From the NCBI GenBank assembly GCA_016870675.1, contig VGAU01000137.1, positions 1-5,467 of the forward strand: a stretch of 5,467 bases of DNA. The letters run 5' to 3'. The stretch is from Actinomycetota bacterium (GTDB lineage: Bacteria > Actinomycetota > Humimicrobiia > Humimicrobiales > Humimicrobiaceae). Positions 1 to 5,467 of this stretch are shown here, in pieces. The notes below the pieces were generated by a model. That model saw only the letters and a list, made by a program, of their open reading frames with translations, was not told the DNA's origin and did not search any database. The position numbers and the translations under genes were made by a program. How positions within the stretch are numbered: the stretch's first letter is position 1; each line of letters starts with the position of its first letter.

Positions 1-2
1 TC

Positions 3-1148
3 ACTGAGATTGTGCCGCAGGGACTCATAAGCTCACTTCTGATTGATGGGGTGATAGGTGGAGTGGGAGGAGTAATAATATTTACTCCCAATATAATACT
101 GCTGTTTTTTGACATAGCTGTTCTTGAAGATTCAGGTTATATGGCAAGAGCAGCATTTGTTATGGACAGGATAATGCATAAAATAGGGCTTCATGGAAAG
201 TCCTTTATTCCCTTGATTATTGGATTTGGCTGTACAGTCCCGGCGTATATGGGATCAAGAATTCTTGAAAATAGAAGAGACAGATTAGTTACCATGCATA
301 TAAATACCTTTATGAGCTGTGGTGCCCGGCTTCCGGTATACATACTTTTTGCCGGAGCATTCTTTCCTGCTATTGCGGGGAATGTGATATTTTCAATTTA
401 TTTAATAGGGGTTTTAATGGCTGTTATCATGGCCAGGGTGCTGCGGGCAACAAGGTTTAAGGGTGAGTCGGATCCTTTTGTTATGGAGCTGCCGCCCTAC
501 CGTATTCCAACACTAAAAGGAATACTAATTCATACCTGGGAAAGAGCCTGGCTGTATTTAAAAAAGGCGGGTACGGTGATACTGGCTATATCAATACTGA
601 TGTGGATACTTTTCACTTTTCCCATGATTGGAAATAATTACTCCAAAGATTACAGCAGTCAAGTAGCAGAAATTGAGCAGTCCTATCAATCTGGTAGTAT
701 AACTGATGAAGAGATGGAAGAGCAGATTGCAGTTATAGAAGCAAAAATGGCAGGCGAGAGGCTTGCATATTCGGCAGCAGGCAGGATTGGCCGTTTTCTG
801 GAACCTGTATTCAGACCGCTTGGTTTTGACTGGAAGATGGCAGTAGCTACTATTTCAGGAATTGCAGCAAAAGAAGTAGTAGTATCCACTATGGGCACTC
901 TTTACAGCATACAGGAAACTGAGGGAGAATCTGAGTCATTAAGGGTGGAATTAAATAAACATTATCATCCCCTTGTGGGATATAATTTTATGTTATTTAC
1001 ACTGCTGTATTTTCCCTGCATGGCAAGTATGGTTATATTCAGGAAAGAAGCAGGAACAAAAGAAATGTTATTTCAGATAGGATATACTTTACTGCTCGCC
1101 TGGGTTGTATCTTTTCTGGTATTTCAAATAGGAAGACTTTTTATCTAG
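3..1148 (+). CDS. feoB: Ferrous iron transporter FeoB, C-terminal part (5' end outside window)
   Basis: Inner-membrane Fe(II) uptake protein. The reading frame is open to the window edge (ACT GAG ATT before the GTG at 12), so that GTG is an internal Val and not a start; about 381 residues are visible. The G domain and first membrane segments lie outside. Recognisable FeoB landmarks in order are the LEDSGYMARAAF stretch near 132-167, the first Gate motif GFGCTVPA with Cys at 231-233, MSCGARLPVY with Cys at 318-320, the second Gate half with KAGTVILAISILMWILF near 567-620, a charged extracellular-type loop rich in Glu near 640-760, PLGFDWKMAVATISGIAAKEVVVST near 820-890, and two final hydrophobic segments ending at TAG. 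No frameshift is seen. The next gene encodes a FeoB-associated small protein, which supports the call. Base composition is visibly less AT-rich than the pilus genes downstream. The family call is near certain. Confidence 0.97.
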   Translation, partial: TEIVPQGLISSLLIDGVIGGVGGVIIFTPNIILLFFDIAVLEDSGYMARAAFVMDRIMHKIGLHGKSFIPLIIGFGCTVPAYMGSRILENRRDRLVTMHINTFMSCGARLPVYILFAGAFFPAIAGNVIFSIYLIGVLMAVIMARVLRATRFKGESDPFVMELPPYRIPTLKGILIHTWERAWLYLKKAGTVILAISILMWILFTFPMIGNNYSKDYSSQVAEIEQSYQSGSITDEEMEEQIAVIEAKMAGERLAYSAAGRIGRFLEPVFRPLGFDWKMAVATISGIAAKEVVVSTMGTLYSIQETEGESESLRVELNKHYHPLVGYNFMLFTLLYFPCMASMVIFRKEAGTKEMLFQIGYTLLLAWVVSFLVFQIGRLFI

Positions 1149-1209
1149 TGGAATTTATATAGTGGAATAATGAAAGGATATATTTTATACATGAAGTTGG
1201 TGATAGTGA

Positions 1210-1359
1210 ATGTGGGAGATAATTATAATAGCAGTTACAGGACTGGCTGCGCTGGCCTATTTAATAATATTTTTTATAAGACAGTCAAATAAGAAAAATA
1301 TGTGTATGGAGTGTCCTTATACTGATGAGTGCAAGAAACGCAATTCAAACAAGCTTTAA
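1210..1359 (+). CDS. FeoB-associated Cys-rich membrane protein (49 aa)
   Basis: Small protein read directly from the sequence: ATG at 1210, TAA at 1357-1359, 49 residues. An in-frame TGA at 1207-1209 sits just before the ATG, so no longer form is possible, and GGTGAT (1199-1204) is a weak ribosome binding site. Residues about 4-23 (IIIIAVTGLAALAYLIIFF) form one membrane helix. A basic stretch (RQSNKKN) follows, then a Cys tail with Cys32, Cys35 and Cys41 (CMECPYTDEC). This layout of one helix, a positive patch and a short Cys cluster matches the FeoB-associated Cys-rich protein family found directly after feoB in many Firmicutes. The gene lies 61 bases after feoB on the same strand, probably in the same operon. 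A role in metal handling at the FeoB exit is inferred from the family and the cysteines. The biochemical function is not well established. Confidence 0.8.
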   Translation: MWEIIIIAVTGLAALAYLIIFFIRQSNKKNMCMECPYTDECKKRNSNKL

Positions 1360-1405
1360 AATTTATCGATAAGAAGTTGTGGAGAAAGTTTACGACATTT
1401 CAAAA

Positions 1406-1720
1406 CTAAGCATCGGTATTGATCTGTAAATTTTTAATCATATCGTAAATTTCTTCTTCAGATAATTTATTTACATCATAGCCTTTTTGATTAAGCCATT
1501 CTTTAAATTGAAGCTGGGATTTTTTAATTAACTTTTCATATTTAAGTTCCCCTATCTGATTCATTAGCTTTTTATTTTCTATATATTTTTTATAAGACAT
1601 AATTACAACTTCAGGAATACTACCCCTGGTAACAATATAGGTTTCATTCTTATCAGAAATTCTATCTACTATTTCCTTAATATTAATTCTAGCATTTGTA
1701 ATTCCTATTATTTGTTCCAT
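1406..1720 (-). CDS. Phd/YefM-family antitoxin-like protein, no adjacent toxin
   Basis: 104-residue protein on the minus strand, ATG at 1720-1718, TAG at 1408-1406. AGAGG (complement of 1725-1729) four bases upstream is a usable ribosome binding site. The N-terminus (MEQIIGITNARINIKEIVDRI) followed by ETYIVTRGSIPEVVIMSYKKY is the classic Phd/YefM fold: a short strand and helix, then a strand ending in a plea to 'T-R-x-x-P-x-V-V-I-M-S'. These proteins bind DNA as dimers at palindromes through the N-terminal half and neutralise a toxin (RelE/YoeB or Doc type) through the C-terminal half. Residues about 45-104 are helical, Lys/Glu rich, and include FKEWLNQKGYDVNKLSEEE. No toxin gene is visible: downstream there are only about 46 bases before the oppositely oriented FeoB-associated gene, and upstream is a divergent pilus operon. 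It is therefore either a solitary antitoxin or a repurposed DNA-binding regulator. The family call is good; the partner is unknown. Confidence 0.82.
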   Translation of the reverse strand: MEQIIGITNARINIKEIVDRISDKNETYIVTRGSIPEVVIMSYKKYIENKKLMNQIGELKYEKLIKKSQLQFKEWLNQKGYDVNKLSEEEIYDMIKNLQINTDA

Positions 1721-1746
1721 AAAACCTCTTTTCTATAAAAATATTT

Positions 1747-1806
1747 AATATGTATATTTAAATTTACGTCTAAATGTAACTTAATATTATATAGAATATG
1801 TATATT
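1747..1806. repeat. Two exact copies of a near-palindromic 12-mer (AATATGTATATT)
   Basis: AATATGTATATT occurs at 1747-1758 and again at 1795-1806, 48 bases start to start. Each copy has 5-base arms (AATAT/ATATT) around a GT centre, so it reads almost the same on both strands. A weaker copy matching 9 of 12 bases lies at 1821-1832. The copies sit between the divergent antitoxin-like gene and the pilus operon. They could be operator sites, for example for the Phd-like protein, but the region is so AT-rich that chance is a real alternative. Confidence 0.4.
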
Positions 1807-1839
1807 AAAATATAGTATAAAATTCGTATATAAATTGTA

Positions 1840-1868
1840 TTGACTTAGTATTTAATATATTTTATCCT
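1840..1868 (+). promoter_or_regulatory. Candidate sigma-A promoter of the pilus operon
   Basis: TTGACT (1840-1845) and TATCCT (1863-1868) are separated by 17 bases, matching 5/6 and 4/6 of the vegetative consensus, and point toward the gene at 1914. A perfect TATAAT at 1886-1891 lies further down but has no recognisable -35 at the right distance; if used it would give a very short leader. The region is AT-rich, so -10-like hexamers are expected by chance. The -35 element is the stronger part of the evidence. Confidence 0.45.
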
Positions 1869-1903
1869 ATTAAAACATATTGTTATATAATATGCAAATA
1901 TTT

Positions 1904-1917
1904 AAAAGCGCTTATGG
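1904..1917 (+). promoter_or_regulatory. Palindrome AAGCGCTT abutting the start codon (cre-like)
   Basis: AAGCGCTT (1906-1913) is a perfect 8-base palindrome ending immediately before the ATG at 1914. It stands out as a GC core in strongly AT-rich DNA. With its flanks it resembles the catabolite responsive element bound by CcpA and other LacI-family repressors (TGAAAGCGCTTTCA-like, about 10 of 14 matches by eye; the right flank is poor). It occupies the place where a Shine-Dalgarno sequence would be expected, and none is present. Function is inferred. Confidence 0.3.
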
Positions 1918-3302
1918 ACAAAAATTCCACTCTGGATAACAAAATAAATAGGTATATAAATTCTTTTAATATTATTTTAGCTGATAAAGATCTTGAAACA
2001 TTTGAAAGAATCCGGAAATTAAATAATAAATTTAATTTTATAAATTTAAGCAGCGATTTTGCTGTAAATTTTATTCTGGAATATGAAAAAATTGATTTGA
2101 TTATTATCAGTAAAAAAATATCAAACTTGCAAAATATTATAGAAAAGGCTAATAGAAAAAAAATTAGTGTGTATATTTTAGGAAGAGATATTAAATTACC
2201 TATAAATGAAGAAGAGATAGAAAATATATTACTGACGGAAATAAAAAACAAGATATTTAATAGTGAAAGCAGACGCTTCAATATTAAAAAATATATTAGT
2301 TATTTCTTGAATCCGGGTAGAGCAAAGGAACTAACTCTACAATCTAATAGTAAACCAGGTGGAAGAATTAAGGACCGTTTTAAAGAAGAAAATAATAAAT
2401 ATGATTATAAATGTGAAAAGAGATTGAGTAGTAAAGTTGTTGACAGTGAAGATTTATTTAAGGGAAGTAAGAAAAGTAGCGATGATAAGGAAATTAATAA
2501 TTCTTGCTTTCATCAAAAAAATTCTGATATGGAATTCGAAAAGAAAATTATTCCAGTGCAAAAGGATGATCTTGAAATTAAAAATATAAAAACAATAAAG
2601 CAGAAAATAATTATATTATCTAAGGCAAAAGGTGGAGTTGGGAGTACTACGATTTCAATCTTTTTAGGCTACATGTTCGATAGGGTTAAAACATTGTTGG
2701 TGGATTTAAATTTTTCCGAAGGAGGAGGTGATATTAGTTATTATCTCGATATTCCGAGAGCGCCAAATATTTTAAATTTTATTGATGGTTATAACAGAAA
2801 CTCTTTGGAAAATTCTGTAATAAGAATTAAAAAAAATTTAGACATTTTACAAGCTCCTCCGACCTATGAAATGTCAAGGAAAGTAGACTTACAAGATATC
2901 TATTGTTTAGCTGATATTGCTAAAAAGAAATACCATTTAATAATCTTTGATTTACCGAACAGGTTCGATGATTTAGTACTGGGTGTGATTGACCTGGCTG
3001 ATCTTCTAATAATGGTATCTGATCACACTCTGGGAAGTATCGGTAGACTCATAAAAATGAACAATCGGTTTATATATAATGATCTGGAAAAAATATTAAT
3101 TGTAAACAAATATAGTAAAGCAAACAAGCTGAACCTATTTGAAAATCGAATTGAGCAATTTTTCAATTTAAAGGATTTTTTATTTTTAGATGAAAGTGAA
3201 ATGCTAAGGGGAAAATCAGAATTTTCAGATTTTGATTTTAATAACCTAAAAAGTTTTAACTGCCTGACGGAAAAAGTTTTTGATTTGTTAACTTGTGAGT
3301 GA
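1914..3302 (+). CDS. cpaE: CpaE/TadZ-like pilus protein with receiver-like domain and degenerate P-loop
   Basis: 462-residue cytoplasmic protein of the MinD/ParA superfamily, CpaE/TadZ branch, which positions the Tad pilus machine in known systems. Residues about 15-110 look like an atypical receiver: strand 1 ends in ADKD (23-26) and strand 3 reads DLIIIS (61-66), with Ser66 where a phosphorylated Asp would be. Residues about 115-225 are a long Lys/Glu/Ser-rich linker that looks disordered. The ATPase-like domain follows: Walker A KGGVGSTT (239-246) keeps the signature Lys239 but has Ser244 in place of the P-loop Lys; VDLN (263-266) has Asn266 where ParA-type proteins have the catalytic Asp; IIFDLP with Asp346 is Walker B; ILIVNKYSKAN follows. 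It probably binds nucleotide weakly or does not hydrolyse it (inference). The ATG at 1914 is the only Met before residue 190 or so and no Shine-Dalgarno precedes it. First gene of the pilus operon; cpaB starts 12 bases after its stop. Confidence 0.85.
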   Translation: MDKNSTLDNKINRYINSFNIILADKDLETFERIRKLNNKFNFINLSSDFAVNFILEYEKIDLIIISKKISNLQNIIEKANRKKISVYILGRDIKLPINEEEIENILLTEIKNKIFNSESRRFNIKKYISYFLNPGRAKELTLQSNSKPGGRIKDRFKEENNKYDYKCEKRLSSKVVDSEDLFKGSKKSSDDKEINNSCFHQKNSDMEFEKKIIPVQKDDLEIKNIKTIKQKIIILSKAKGGVGSTTISIFLGYMFDRVKTLLVDLNFSEGGGDISYYLDIPRAPNILNFIDGYNRNSLENSVIRIKKNLDILQAPPTYEMSRKVDLQDIYCLADIAKKKYHLIIFDLPNRFDDLVLGVIDLADLLIMVSDHTLGSIGRLIKMNNRFIYNDLEKILIVNKYSKANKLNLFENRIEQFFNLKDFLFLDESEMLRGKSEFSDFDFNNLKSFNCLTEKVFDLLTCE

Positions 3303-3308
3303 GAAGGG
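3302..3308 (+). promoter_or_regulatory. Ribosome binding site choosing ATG 3315 for cpaB
   Basis: AGAAGGG lies six bases before ATG 3315 but only three before the adjacent in-frame GTG 3312. The spacing favours the ATG. The site overlaps the TGA stop of the upstream gene, so translation of the two is probably coupled. Confidence 0.6.
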
Positions 3309-3314
3309 TTTGTG

Positions 3315-4115
3315 ATGAAAAAGTATTATAGGAAATATTTGATATTAGCAATTATGGGATCAATTATCATAGGAGTAGCGTTTTATTTATTGCTAAATAA
3401 TTACTTGGATAGAAAGGAAATAATTGTAGCATCCAGGGATATTAACATTGGAGAGAAGATAGGTGAAGATGATCTGTATTTTAAAGAATATTATAAAAAG
3501 TCTCTTCCTGAAAACTATATGGTAAGCAAAGAAGATGTGATTGGAAACATCATTAATATAGAAAGAAAAAAAGATGATTATATCTCTAAAGATATGTTTG
3601 ATAAAAATATACAAATAAGTATTTTTGATAACTTATTACCAGGTGATGTTATGATAGCAGTTAATATACAATATCTGGAGCCTATCTTAAAAGAGTTAAA
3701 GAAAGGTAATTACATATCTATAGTTTCAACTGTAGAGGACAAAGACTTAATATCTTCAAAATATTTTGAGCCTTTAAATATTAATAGTGCTAAATATTTA
3801 AATCAAGACAACTACTATAAGGATGGAGATGAGATATCAGATATAAATAAATATTTCTCTACAGGTGCAGATTATATTGATAATAACACTTTTGATTTAT
3901 CAGAAAATATAATCTTAATTAATGGTCAGATTGTAGTAAGAAATCTAGAAATAATATGTATAGAAGAAAACGTTGAAAATAACAATAAAAACATTCTTTT
4001 AAGTAGCAGTAATAATACTACCGTTGTTTACCTTAAATGTAGCATTAAAGAAGCTCCAATTGTTGCTAGATTAACTAAGGATGATGGTTACAAGATTATA
4101 GTGGAAGATATTTAA
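3315..4115 (+). CDS. cpaB: CpaB/RcpC-like Flp pilus assembly protein (SAF domain)
   Basis: 266-residue membrane-anchored component of the Tad/Flp pilus machine. Start taken at ATG 3315 rather than GTG 3312 because AGAAGGG sits at the better distance. Residues 4-7 are basic; about 9-27 (LILAIMGSIIIGVAFYLLL) form a single N-terminal membrane helix that would place the rest outside. Residues about 35-95 are a SAF domain: IIVASRDINIGEKIGEDDL, then VIGNIINIERKKDDYISKDMF, the usual CpaB pattern of 'V-A-x-R-D-I-x-x-G' and later 'V-G-x'. Residues about 115-140 (VMIAVNIQYLEPILKELKKGNYISIVS) correspond to the second CpaB domain with its 'pGdxVdv' strand. An Asn/Asp/Tyr-rich stretch, about 155-190, interrupts it. 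The tail TVVYLKCSIKEAPIVARL, then DDGYKIIVEDI, fits the terminal strands. Length is within the family range. It lies between two MinD-like genes, as part of one operon. In Gram-negatives it acts in the periplasm; in a Firmicute it would face the cell wall. Confidence 0.88.
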   Translation: MKKYYRKYLILAIMGSIIIGVAFYLLLNNYLDRKEIIVASRDINIGEKIGEDDLYFKEYYKKSLPENYMVSKEDVIGNIINIERKKDDYISKDMFDKNIQISIFDNLLPGDVMIAVNIQYLEPILKELKKGNYISIVSTVEDKDLISSKYFEPLNINSAKYLNQDNYYKDGDEISDINKYFSTGADYIDNNTFDLSENIILINGQIVVRNLEIICIEENVENNNKNILLSSSNNTTVVYLKCSIKEAPIVARLTKDDGYKIIVEDI

Positions 4116-4133
4116 TTATTATTTTTTTGGGAA

Positions 4134-5000
4134 ATGAAAACTTCTGTGAATTTAAAAGATCAAAATATCATTACCGATAAAAATTCAGATAGTGTCAAGT
4201 TAAATTATATCAATGATATAAATATTGGAGGCCAGCAAAATAATAGCAATAATTTTTACAATAAAAATATAATAATTTCAGTAATATCCAATAAAGGTGG
4301 TGTAGGAAAAACTTCAATTGCTATAGCTTTTGCAATGTTCCTCTCACAGAAAATTAAAAAAAGAATATTATTATTAGAACTAGATAGTTCGCCAGGGGAC
4401 TTTGGTGTTATATTCGATATAGAGAGAGAAAAATCTCTCGAACTAGCACTTAGGTTTCCAGAAAATTATGATAAATTTGTTAAAAACATATATGGAAACG
4501 TAGATGCTTTAAAAGGTATATCAAATCCCTTAATAGCTGAAAATATTAGGAAGGGAACTATCAATAGATTGATTGATTATATCCTTAAAGATTATGGCTG
4601 CATCGTAGTAGATACACAAACGGTTATCAATGGTCTAGTTTTAGATGTCCTTAAACTTTCAAATAAAATCTTTGCAATAAGCGAGTATTCTTTGGAGAGT
4701 ATTGCACGTATTTCAAGTTTGATGGATGTATTAGTAAAAAAATTTTCAATCCCGGAGTCTAAAATTAAACTTATAGTAAATAAAAAGAATTTTTTAAGTT
4801 TCTTTAAGGTTTGGGATATCTCAAAAATTATTAATATACCAATTGATGCTTTTATAACATTTGATTATAAATTTAATAAAAGCAAATTTCTATTTGATAG
4901 AGCAAGTATCTTTAATACTAAATTCTTTAAAGAAATTAGCAGAATGTTGTTAAAAATAGGCATAGGAGTTAGTAATAATGTTGAGAGACAGAATTTGTGA
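4134..5000 (+). CDS. MinD/CpaE-like ATPase with intact P-loop
   Basis: 288-residue cytoplasmic protein of the MinD/ParA superfamily. An Asn-rich N-terminus of about 45 residues replaces the receiver domain of classic CpaE. Walker A is KGGVGKTS (54-61) with both signature Lys54 and P-loop Lys59. ELD (82-84) keeps Asp84 at the catalytic position although the first Asp is Glu82. CIVVD with Asp160 is Walker B, and KLIVNKKNF is the nucleotide-base region. It should bind and hydrolyse ATP, unlike the related gene at 1914. No C-terminal amphipathic MinD-type membrane helix is obvious. The start at ATG 4134 has only a GGG two bases upstream, a poor ribosome binding site; the next Met is past the P-loop, so the start is accepted. 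It lies 18 bases after cpaB and overlaps cpaF by 23 bases. Its place between cpaB and cpaF is where cpaE normally sits in Tad operons, so this is probably the functional CpaE/TadZ ATPase. Confidence 0.85.
   Translation: MKTSVNLKDQNIITDKNSDSVKLNYINDINIGGQQNNSNNFYNKNIIISVISNKGGVGKTSIAIAFAMFLSQKIKKRILLLELDSSPGDFGVIFDIEREKSLELALRFPENYDKFVKNIYGNVDALKGISNPLIAENIRKGTINRLIDYILKDYGCIVVDTQTVINGLVLDVLKLSNKIFAISEYSLESIARISSLMDVLVKKFSIPESKIKLIVNKKNFLSFFKVWDISKIINIPIDAFITFDYKFNKSKFLFDRASIFNTKFFKEISRMLLKIGIGVSNNVERQNL
4964..4968 (+). promoter_or_regulatory. Ribosome binding site for cpaF, inside the upstream gene
   Basis: AGGAG lies nine bases before ATG 4978 and within the final codons of the upstream ATPase gene. 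It supports ATG 4978 as the cpaF start and suggests coupled translation. Confidence 0.65.
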
Positions 5001-5467
5001 TCAGAATAAGCTAACCAAAGACGATGAAAAAGAAATAATAAGTTTAATTAAAAAAAAGATTAAAAATGACGATTTCTTTGTAAATAGCAGCTTTTTCAAT
5101 AGAGATGATTTCAAGGGTAAGTTATACATGCTTTTAAAAGATGAAATTGAAAAAAAATATCCTTATTCTGATTTTGATGTTGAAGATAATTTAATTAATA
5201 AAGCATTATCAGAAATTTTTGGATTGGGAATACTGGAGAAGTTTTTACAGGATAGAATGGTAACGGATATTTTTATTCAAGACAATGAGATGATAATAAT
5301 AAAAAATGGAATAAAAGAGTACTTAGGAACAGTTTTTAATAGTTTAGATGAAGTATATTTAATAATAGACAGAATAAAAAGTAATACTGGAAAGACAGTT
5401 GATCAGAGAGTTCCATTTCTAAATACCGTACTCTATGATGGCAGTAGATGCTCAATAGTTATTAAAA
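4978..5467 (+). CDS. cpaF: Flp pilus assembly ATPase CpaF/TadA, N-terminal part (3' end outside window)
   Basis: Secretion-type hexameric ATPase that powers Flp pilin assembly at the membrane. 163 codons are open to the window end; a full protein of this family is around 400-500 residues, so Walker A, the Asp box and Walker B lie downstream and cannot be checked. Residues about 1-75 are a charged helical N-terminal region. FGLGILEKFL (81-90) then DRMVTDIFI (92-100) matches the family signature 'yGlGpLepLLxDpxvtdImv'. IIIKNGIKEY follows, then the helix with DRIKSNTGKTVDQRVP and LYDGSRCSIVI (152-162), matching 'grxvdxxxPxxdaxLxDGSRv'. The start is set by AGGAG nine bases upstream; TTG 4981 directly follows the ATG and is less likely. 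The 23-base overlap with the ATPase gene before it indicates one transcript. The family call is firm. Confidence 0.93.
   Translation, partial: MLRDRICDQNKLTKDDEKEIISLIKKKIKNDDFFVNSSFFNRDDFKGKLYMLLKDEIEKKYPYSDFDVEDNLINKALSEIFGLGILEKFLQDRMVTDIFIQDNEMIIIKNGIKEYLGTVFNSLDEVYLIIDRIKSNTGKTVDQRVPFLNTVLYDGSRCSIVIK

Noticed and set aside
686..898. 70-codon open frame on the minus strand inside feoB
   Set aside because: Antisense to conserved FeoB residues including the AAKEVVVST motif; no recognisable protein and no ribosome binding site of note.
1146..1168. 9-base direct repeat TAGTGGAAT at the end of feoB (1146-1154 and 1160-1168)
   Set aside because: Short, only two copies, no other marks of a mobile element or attachment site.
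1360..1405. Possible bidirectional terminator between the convergent FeoB-associated and antitoxin-like genes
   Set aside because: Only a short AT-rich palindrome (TTATCGATAA, 1363-1372) and weak, wobble-containing pairings; no GC-rich stem followed by a T run on either strand.
1721..1913. AT-rich intergenic region as a replication origin or iteron array
   Set aside because: Only two exact copies of the 12-mer, no DnaA-box-like sites seen and no replication gene nearby.
1883..2281. 132-codon minus-strand frame rich in Leu, Ile, Phe and Ser
   Set aside because: Antisense shadow of the Lys/Glu/Asn-rich start of the first CpaE-like gene; its hydrophobicity is what AT-rich antisense reading produces.
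3393..3614. 73-codon minus-strand frame
   Set aside because: Antisense to the SAF domain of cpaB, which is clearly coding.
4112..4133. T-rich run after the cpaB stop codon as a terminator
   Set aside because: No stem precedes the T run and the next gene starts 18 bases on in the same direction; more likely an operon-internal spacer.
4227..4231. GGAGG inside the second ATPase gene as a ribosome binding site for a later start
   Set aside because: No ATG, GTG or TTG in frame at a suitable distance downstream.

Overview
The window looks like chromosomal DNA from a low-GC anaerobic Firmicute, probably of the clostridial or halanaerobial kind. This rests on three things: a FeoB ferrous-iron transporter followed by a tiny Cys-rich FeoB-associated membrane protein, a Gram-positive style Tad (Flp, type IVc) pilus cluster, and AT-rich codon use. 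The assignment is inferred from gene content and is not a species call.

Layout. Positions 1-1359 (+) hold the end of an iron-uptake operon: the C-terminal half of feoB (cut by the window start) and a 49-residue FeoB-associated Cys-rich protein that is easily overlooked. Positions 1406-1720 (-) hold a Phd/YefM-type antitoxin with no toxin gene next to it. Positions 1721-1913 are an AT-rich divergent intergenic region with a duplicated near-dyad 12-mer, a plausible sigma-A promoter and a short palindrome touching the next start codon. From 1914 to the window end (+) four tightly packed genes form the start of a Tad/Flp pilus operon: a CpaE/TadZ-like protein (receiver-like N-terminus, degenerate P-loop), a CpaB/RcpC-like SAF-domain membrane protein, a second MinD/CpaE-like ATPase with an intact P-loop, and the N-terminal third or so of the CpaF/TadA assembly ATPase, which runs off the window.

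How they work together. In known Tad systems, CpaF/TadA powers pilin assembly, CpaE/TadZ places the machine in the cell, and CpaB/RcpC is an envelope component. The unusual point is two MinD-superfamily proteins on either side of cpaB. The first has Ser in place of the P-loop Lys and Asn in place of the usual catalytic Asp; the second keeps both. This suggests a non-hydrolysing partner and an active partner. No pilin, prepilin peptidase or TadB/TadC gene lies in the window; they could lie downstream.

The pilus genes are clearly more AT-rich than feoB (hand count of one 60-base line each: 25/60 G+C at 541-600, 14/60 at 4261-4320), which fits a separately acquired module.
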